Shown piece by piece: positions 56,601 to 64,000 of a stretch of DNA of 64,000 nt (positions are counted from its first letter, which is position 1; every line of letters begins with the position of its first letter). Under the pieces are notes generated by a model. It was not told where the DNA came from and did not search any database. It saw nothing but the letters and a program-made list of their open reading frames with translations. Position numbers and translations under genes: made by a program. Source of the stretch: Isoperla grammatica (Eukaryota > Arthropoda > Insecta > Plecoptera > Perlodidae). The stretch is from NCBI GenBank assembly GCA_945910005.1, contig CAMDTW010000563.1, positions 50,001 to 114,000 of the forward strand, read 5' to 3'.

Positions 56601-57547
56601 ACGGTGACTGTACTTGATAAACCCTGCGCTAAGTCAGTGACATGAGTGCCACTTCATGCAACATATGAAGACAACGCATGTTTCCTCGCTTGTGAAGGTG
56701 ACTGTACGTGATAAACCCTGAGCTAAGTCAGTGACATGAGAGCAACTACATGCAACATATGAGTACAACGCATATTTCCTCGCTTGTGACGGTGAATGTA
56801 CTTGATACGCCCTGCGCTAAGTCAGTGACATGAGAGCAACTACATGCAACATATAAAGACAACGCATGTTTTCTCGCTTGTGACGGTGACTGTACTTGAT
56901 AAACCCTGCGCTAAGTCAGTGACATATAAGCAACTACATGCAACATATAAAGACAACGCATGTTTCCTCGCTTGTGAAGGTGACTTTAAGTGATAAACCC
57001 TGCGCTTAGTCAGTGACATAAGAGCAACTACATGCAACATATGAAGACAACGCATGTTTCCTCGCTTGTGAAGGTGACTGTACTTGATAAACCCTGCGCT
57101 ATGTCAGTGACATGAGAGCAACTACATGCAACATATGAAGACAAAGCATGTGTTCTCGCTTGTGAAGGTGACGGTACTTGATAAACCCTGCGCTAAGTCA
57201 GTGACATGAGAGCAACAACATGCAACATATGAAGACAACGCATGTTTCCTCGCTTGTGAAGGTGACTGTACTTGATAAACCCTGCGCTAAGTCAGTGACA
57301 TGAAAGCCATTTCTTACACATATTAGGACAACGCATGTTTCCTCGCTTGTGAAGGTGACTGTACTTGATAAACCCTGCGCTAAGTCAGTGACATGAAAGC
57401 CACGTCTTGAACATATTAGGACAACGCATGTTTCCTCGCTTGTGAAGGTGACTGTACTTGATAAACCCTGCACTAAGTAAGTGACATGAGAGCAACTACA
57501 TGCAACATATGAAGACAAAGCATGTTTCCTCGCTTGTGAAGGTGACT

Positions 57548-59144
57548 GTATTTGATAAACCCTGCGCTAAGTCAGTGACATGAGAGCAACTACATGCGAC
57601 ATATGAAGACAACGCATGTTTCCTCGCATGTGAAGGTGACTGTACTTGATAAACCCTGCGCTAAGTCAGTGACATGAGTGCAACTACATGCAACATATGA
57701 AGACAATGCATGTTTCCTCGCTTGTGAAGGTAACTGTACTTGATAAACCCTGCGCTAAGTCAGGGACATGAGAGCAACTACAGTCAACATATTAGGACAA
57801 CGCATGTTTCCTCGCTTGTGAAGGTGACTGTACTTGATAAACCCTGCGCTAAGTCAGTGACATGAGAGCAACTACATGCAACATATGAAGACATCGCATG
57901 TTTCCTCGCTTGTGACGGTGACTGTACGTGATAAACCCTGCGCTAAGTCAGTGACATGAGAGCAACTACATGCAACATATGAAGACAACGCATGTTTTCT
58001 CGCTTGGGAAAGTTACTGTACGTGATATACCCTGCGCTAAGTCAGTGACATGAAGGCCAGTTCATGCAACATATGAAGACAACGCATGTTTCCTCGCTTG
58101 TGACGGTGACTGAACTTGATAAACCCTGCGCTAAGTCAGTGACATAAGAGCAACTACATGCAACCAATGAAGACAACGCATGTTTCCTCGCTTGTGACGG
58201 TGACTGTACTAGATAAACCCTGCGCTAAGTCAGTGACATGAGAGCAACTACATGCAACATATGAAGACAACGCATGTTTCCTCGCTTGTGAAAGTGACTG
58301 TACGTGATAAACCCTGCGCTAAGTCAGTGACATGAGAGCAACTACATGCAACATATGAAGAGAATGAATGTTTCCTCGCTTGTGACGGTGACTGTACTTG
58401 ATAAACCCTGCGCTAAGTCAGTGATATGAAAGCCACTTCATGCAACATATGAATACAACGCATGTTTCCTCGCTTGTGAAGGTGACTGTACGTGATTAAC
58501 CCTGCGCTAAGTCAGTGACATGACCGCAACAACATGCAACATATGAGGACAACGCATGTTTCCTCGCTTGTGAAGGTGACTGTACTTGATAAACCCTGCG
58601 CTAAGTAAGTGACATGAGAGCAACTTCATGCAACATATGAAGACAACGCATATTTCCTCGCTTGTGACGGTGACTGTACTTGATAAACCCTGCGCTAAGT
58701 CAGTGACATGAGAGCAACTACATGCAACGTATGAGGACAACGCATGTTTCCTCGCTTGTGAAAGTGACTGCACGTGATAAACCCTGCGCTAAGTCAGTGA
58801 CATGAGAGCAACTACATGCAACATATGAAGAGAACGAATGTTTCCTCGCTTGTGACGGTGACTGTACTTGATAAACCCTGCGCTAAGTCAGTGATATGAA
58901 AGCCACTTCATGCAACATATGAATACAACGCATAATTCCTCGCTTGTGAAGGTGACTGTACTTGATAAACCCTGCGCTAAGTCAGTGACATGAAAGCCAC
59001 TTCTTGAACATATTAGGACAACGCATGTTTCCTCGCTTGTGAAGGTGACTGTACTTGATAAACCCTGCACTAAGTAAGTGACATGAGAGCAACTACATGC
59101 AACATATGAAGACAAAGCATGTTTCCTCGCTTGTGAAGGTGACT
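57548..59144. repeat. 17-monomer group (1597 bp), block 4
   Basis: This is the counterpart of 21517-23113 at offset 36,031. The second round, starting at 59145, contains the one-monomer deletion near 59.23 kb. Confidence 0.85.
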
Positions 59145-59221
59145 GTATTTGATAAACCCTGCGCTAAGTCAGTGACATGAGAGCAACTACATGCAACATA
59201 TGAAGACAACGCATGTTTCCT

Positions 59222-59240
59222 CGCATGTGAAGGTAACTGT
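59222..59240. other. Fused monomer at a 94-bp deletion
   Basis: CGCATGTGAAGG, normally followed by TGACTG, is here followed by TAACTG, which elsewhere belongs to the next monomer (compare about 23,192 and 23,296). One monomer, including the AGTGCAACTAC tail and ACAATGCATG head, has been removed in register. Confidence 0.88.
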
Positions 59241-61485
59241 ACTTGATAAACCCTGCGCTAAGTCAGGGACATGAGAGCAACTACAGTCAACATATTAGGA
59301 CAACGCATGTTTCCTCGCTTGTGAAGGTGACTGTACTTGATAAACCCTGCGCTAAGTCAGTGACATGAGAGCAACTACATGCAACATATGAAGACATCGC
59401 ATGTTTCCTCGCTTGTGACGGTGACTGTACGTGATAAACCCTGCGCTTAGTCAGTGACATGAGAACTACATGCAACATATGAAGACAACGCATGTTTCCT
59501 CGCTTGGGAAAGTTACTGTACGTGATATACCCTGCGCTAAGTCAGTGACATGAAGGCCAGTTCATGCAACATATGAAGACAACGCATGTTTCCTCGCTTG
59601 TGACGGTGACTGAACTTGATAAACCCTGCGCTAAGTCAGTGACATAAGAGCAACTTCATGCAACCAATGAAGACAACGCATGTTTCCTCGCTTGTGACGG
59701 TGACTGTACTAGATAAACCCTGCGCTAAGTCAGTGACATGAGAGCAACTACATGCAACATATGAAGACAACGCATGTTTCCTCGCTTGTGAAAGTGACTG
59801 TACGTGATAAACCCTGCGCTAAGTCAGTGACATGAGAGCAACTACATGCAACATATGAAGAGAACGAATGTTTCCTCGCTTGTGACGGTGACTGTACTTG
59901 ATAAACCCTGCGCTAAGTCAGTGATATGAAAGCCACTTCATGCAACATATGAATACAACGCATGTTTCCGCGCTTGTGAAGGTGACTGTACGTGATTAAC
60001 CCTGCGCTAAGTCAGTGACATGACCGCAACAACATGCAACATATGAGGACAACGCATGTTTCCTCGCTTGTGAAGGTGACTGTACTTGATAAACCCTGCG
60101 CTAAGTAAGTGACATGAGAGCAACTTCATGCAACATATGAAGACAACGCATATTTCCTCGCTTGTGACGGTGACTGTACTTGATAAACCCTGCGCTAAGT
60201 CAGTGACATGAGAGCAACTACATGCAACGTATGAGGACAACGCATGTTTCCTCGCTTGTGAAGGTGACTGTACTTGATAAACCCTGCGCTAAGTCAGTGA
60301 CATGAGAGCAACTACATGCAACATATGAAGACAACGCATGTTTCCTCGCTTGTGACGGTGACTGTACTTGATAAACCTTGCGCTAAGTCAGTGACATGAG
60401 AGAAACTACATGCACATATGAAGACAACGCATGTTTCCTCGCTTGTGACGGTTACTGTACGTAATAAACCCTGCGCTAAGTCAGTGACATGAGTGCAACT
60501 ACATGCAACATATGAAGACAACGCATGTTTCCTCGCTTGTGAAGGTGACTGTACTTGATAAACCCTGCGCTAAGTCAGTGACATGAGAGCCACTTCTTGA
60601 ACATATTAGGACAACGCATGTTTCCTCGCTTGTGAAGGTGACTGTACTTGATAAACCCTGCGCTAAGTCAGTGACATGAAAGCCACTTCTTGAACATATT
60701 AGGACAACGCATGTTTCCTCGCTTGTGAAGGTGACTGTACTTGATAAACCCTGCGCTAAGTCAGTGACATGAGAGCAACTACATGCATTATATGAGGACA
60801 ACGCATGTTTCCTCGCTTGTGACGGTGAATGTACTTGATAAACCCTGCGCTAAGTCAGTGACATGAGAGCAACTACATGCAACATATAAAGACAACGCAT
60901 GTTTCCTCGCTTGTGAAGGTGACTGTACTTGATAAACCCTGCGCTAAGTCAGTGACATGAAAGCCACTTCTTGAACATATTAGGACAACGCATGTTTCCT
61001 CGCTTGTGAAGGTGACTGTACTTGATAAACCCTGCGCTAAGTCAGTGACATGAGAGCAACTACATGCATTATATGAGGACAACGCATGTTTCCTCGCTTG
61101 TGACGGTGAATGTACTTGATAAACCCTGCGCTAAGTCAGTGACATGAGAGCAACAACATGCAACATATGAAGACAACGCATGTTTCCTCGCTTGTGAATG
61201 TGACTGTACTTGATAAACCCTGCGCTAAGTCAGTGACATGAAAGCCATAACTTACACATATTAGGACAACGCATGTTTTCTCGCTTGTGAAGGTGACTGT
61301 ACTTGATAAACCCTGCGCTAAGTCAGTGACATGAAAGCCACGTCTTGAACATATTAGGACAACGCATGTTTCCTCGCTTGTGAAGGTGACTGTACTTGAT
61401 AAACCCTGCACTAAGTAAGTGACATGAGAGCAACTACATGCAACATATGAAGACAAAGCATGTTTCCTCGCTTGTGAAGGTGACT

Positions 61486-63081
61486 GTATTTGATAAACCC
61501 TGCGCTAAGTCAGTGACATGAGAGCAACTACATGCAACATATGAAGACAACGCATGTTTCCTCGCATGTGAAGGTGACTGTACTTGATAAACCCTGCGCT
61601 AAGTCAGTGACATGAGTGCAACTACATGCAACATATGAAGACAATGCATGTTTCCTCGCTTGTGAAGGTAACTGTACTTGATAAACCCTGCGCTAAGTCA
61701 GGGACATGAGAGCAACTACAGTCAACATATTAGGACAACGCATGTTTCCTCGCTTGTGAAGGTGACTGTACTTGATAAACCCTGCGCTAAGTCAGTGACA
61801 TGAGAGCAACTACATGCAACATATGAAGACATCGCATGTTTCCTCGCTTGTGATGGTGACTGTACGTGATAAACCCTGCGCTAAGTCAGTGACATGAGAG
61901 CAACTACATGCAACATATGAAGACAACGCATGTTTTCTCGCTTGGGAAAGTTACTGTACGTGATATACCCTGCGCTAAGTCAGTGACATGAAGGCCAGTT
62001 CATGCAACATATGAAGACAACGCATGTTTCCTCGCTTGTGACGGTGACTGAACTTGATAAACCCTGCGCTAAGTCAGTGACATAAGAGCAACTACATGCA
62101 ACCAATGAAGACAACGCATGTTTCCTCGCTTGTGACGGTGACTGTACTAGATAAACCCTGCGCTAAGTCAGTGACATGAGAGCAACTACATGCAACATAT
62201 GAAGACAACGCATGTTTCCTCGCTTGTGAAAGTGACTGTACGTGATAAACCCTGCGCAAGTCAGTGACATGAGAGCAACTACATGCAACATATGAAGAGA
62301 ATGAATGTTTCCTCGCTTGTGACGGTGACTGTACTTGATAAACCCTGCGCTAAGTCAGTGATATGAAAGCCACTTCATGCAACATATGAATACAACGCAT
62401 GTTTCCTCGCTTGTGAAGGTGACTGTACGTGATTAACCCTGCGCTAAGTCAGTGACATGACCGCAACAACATGCAACATATGAGGACAACGCATGTTTCC
62501 TCGCTTGTGAAGGTGACTGTACTTGATAAACCCTGCGCTAAGTAAGTGACATGAGAGCAACTTCATGCAACATATGAAGACAACGCATATTTCCTCGCTT
62601 GTGACGGTGACTGTACTTGATAAACCCTGCGCTAAGTCAGTGACATGAGAGCAACTACATGCAACGTATGAGGACAACGCATGTTTCCTCGCTTGTGAAA
62701 GTGACTGTACGTGATAAACCCTGCGCTAAGTCAGTGACATGAGAGCAACTACATGCAACATATGAAGAGAACGAATGTTTCCTCGCTTGTGACGGTGACT
62801 GTACTTGATAAACCCTGCGCTAAGTCAGTGATATGAAAGCCACTTAATGCAACATATGAATACAACGCATAATTCCTCGCTTGTGAAGGTGACTGTACTT
62901 GATAAACCCTGCGCTTAGTCAGTGACATGAAAGCCACTTCTTGAACATATTAGGACAACGCATGTTTCCTCGCTTGTGAAGGTGACTGTACTTGATAAAC
63001 CCTGCACTAAGTAAGTGACATGAGAGCAGCTACATGCAACATATGAAGACAAAGCATGTTTCCTCGCTTGTGAAGGTGACT
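61486..63081. repeat. 17-monomer group (1596 bp), block 4 distal
   Basis: This is the counterpart of 29302-30897 (offset 32,184) and shares its 1-bp deletion. The round that follows from 63082 is block-1-like after about 63,198. Confidence 0.85.
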
Positions 63082-64000
63082 GTATTTGATAAACCCTGCG
63101 CTAAGTCAGTGACATGAGAGCAACTACATGCAACATATGAAGACAACGCATGTTTCCTCGCATGTGAAGGTGACTGTACTTGATAAACCCTGCGCTAAGT
63201 CAGTGACATGAGTGCAACTACATGCAACATATGAAGACAATGCATGTTTCCTCGCTTGTGAAGGTAACTGTACTTGATAAACCCTGCGCTAAGTCAGGGA
63301 CATGAGAGCAACTACAGTCAACATATTAGGACAACGCATGTTTCCTCGCTTGTGAAGGTGACTGTACTTGATAAACCCTGCGCTAAGTCAGTGACATGAG
63401 AGCAACTACATGCAACATATGAAGACATCGCATGTTTCCTCGCTTGTGACGGTGACTGTACGTGATAAACCCTGCGCTTAGTTAGTGACATGAGAACTAC
63501 ATGCAACATATGAAGACAACGCATGTTTCCTCGCTTGGGAAAGTTACTGTACGTGATATACCCTGCGCTAAGTCAGTGACATGAAGGCCAGTTCATGCAA
63601 CATATGAAGACAACGCATGTTTCCTCGCTTGTGACGGTGACTGAACTTGATAAACCCTGCGCTAAGTCAGTGACATAAGAGCAACTACATGCAACATATG
63701 AAGACAACGCATGTTTCCTCGCTTGTGAAAGTGACTGTACGTGATAAACCCTGCGCTTAGTCAGTGACATGAGAGCAACTACATGCAACATATGAAGAGA
63801 ACGAATGTTTCCTCGCTTGTGACGGTGACTGTACTTGATAAACCCTGCGCTAAGTCAGTGATATGAAAGCCACTTCATGCAACATATGAATACAACGCAT
63901 GTTTCCGCGCTTGTGAGGGTGACTGTACGTGATTAACCCTGCGCTAAGTCAGTGACATGACCGCAACAACATGCAACATATGAGGACAACGCATGTTTCC

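Larger units (their letters stand above)
56885..60543. repeat. 39-monomer version of the 3753-bp unit, single copy
   Basis: In block 4 the unit occurs once. It starts after the same GTGACGG variant and runs straight into the segment equivalent to 28360 onward. It is one monomer (94 bp) shorter, because a monomer near 59.23 kb has been lost, leaving a fused copy with CGCATGTGAAGGTAAC. Confidence 0.92.
1..64000. repeat. Satellite DNA array, 93/94-bp monomer, whole window
   Basis: The window is head-to-tail copies of one 94-bp unit in one orientation, with no inversion and no insertion of foreign sequence. Each monomer starts ACAACGCATG, runs through a core containing TTGATAAACCCTGCGC and AAGTCAGTGACATG, and ends in a variable tail, usually AGAGCAACTACATGCAAC then ATATGAAG. 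Individual monomers differ mainly by single substitutions at a limited set of recurring positions, such as GTGAAGG/GTGACGG, TACTTGAT/TACGTGAT and CGCTTGTG/CGCATGTG. Rare 1-4 bp indels occur. The first and last bases lie inside monomers, so the array extends beyond both edges. That the array is eukaryotic heterochromatin is an inference from its length and multi-level order. The family itself is not recognised. Confidence 0.98.
35844..64000. repeat. Super-repeat copy 2 (truncated by window end)
   Basis: This repeats copy 1 in the same order, with few substitutions. Examples are C at 1245 against A at 37088, G at 10501 against A at 46344, and C at 20690 against A at 56721. Structural differences are two extra monomers near 48.5 kb, one missing monomer near 59.2 kb, and only one copy of the 3753-bp unit where copy 1 has two. 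From about 63,198 it stops following copy 1's second block and continues like 7.56-8.36 kb instead. Confidence 0.92.
54608..64000. repeat. Block 4 (partial), copy of block 2 then block-1-like
   Basis: This is collinear with 18577 onward (offset 36,031, then 35,937). It shares block-2-specific variants such as CACGCTTAAGACGG (about 19,812 and 55,843). It has one 3659-bp version of the unit that block 2 carries twice. From 60544 to about 63197 it follows 28360-31013, then switches to the block-1 continuation (7.56 kb onward). The window ends at the equivalent of 8362. Confidence 0.9.

Noticed and set aside
1..64000. CRISPR array
   Set aside because: The periodicity is regular, but the supposed spacers are themselves repeats of each other. 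The unit is 93-94 bp with no unique spacers, and there are no cas genes.
1..64000. Human-type CENP-B box (TTCG....A..CGGG)
   Set aside because: No monomer class shows the required TTCG and CGGG pair at the right spacing. The rare TTCGC at about 9,865 and 13,146 comes from TTTCTTCGC and TTTTTCGC variants without the second half.
1..64000. Transposon or retroelement insertions and terminal repeats
   Set aside because: I followed monomer phase across the window and saw no interruption longer than a few bases, no target-site duplications and no coding remnants.
1..64000. RNA polymerase III internal promoter (B box GGTTCGA) or tRNA/rRNA gene
   Set aside because: There is no GGTTC-type B box and no cloverleaf-compatible segment in the monomer; the only dyad found is the short ACATGC/GCATGT pair.

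Overview
The window is a single uninterrupted tandem satellite array. It begins and ends inside a monomer, so the array continues past both edges. I found no protein-coding gene, RNA gene, transposon, CRISPR array or unique sequence. The monomer is 94 bp (consensus example 1314-1407, about 45% GC), and a common 93-bp variant class has a different tail (example 4972-5064). About 680 monomers fill the 64 kb. An array of this length with nested higher-order repeats points to a eukaryotic chromosome, in pericentromeric, centromeric or other constitutive heterochromatin. I do not recognise the satellite family and cannot name the species.

The array has several layers. Level 1 is the 93/94-bp monomer. 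Level 2 is a set of short ordered groups, the clearest being a 17-monomer unit of 1597 bp. Level 3 is long tandem units of 30-41 monomers: 2817 bp (30733-36366), 3659/3847 bp (10068-17573 and 45911-53604) and 3753 bp (20854-28359, reduced to one 3659-bp copy at 56885-60543). Level 4 is a block of 17.3-18.8 kb starting at 1, 18577, 35844 and 54608. Level 5 is an alternation of two block types: block 1 matches block 3 and block 2 matches block 4, giving a super-repeat of about 35.84 kb, of which the window holds about 1.8 copies.

Super-repeat copies are nearly identical base for base. They differ by scattered substitutions and by whole-monomer or whole-unit gains and losses: a 2-monomer deletion near 12.6 kb, a 1-monomer deletion near 59.2 kb, and a 3753-bp unit present twice or once. 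Almost every rearrangement junction I could place falls in the same conserved part of the monomer, roughly its middle. That is what in-register homologous exchange (unequal crossover, replication slippage or gene conversion) would leave. All minus-strand open frames are by-products of the repeat: 93 is divisible by 3, and the variant tail removes the only stop in one frame. They should not be annotated as genes.
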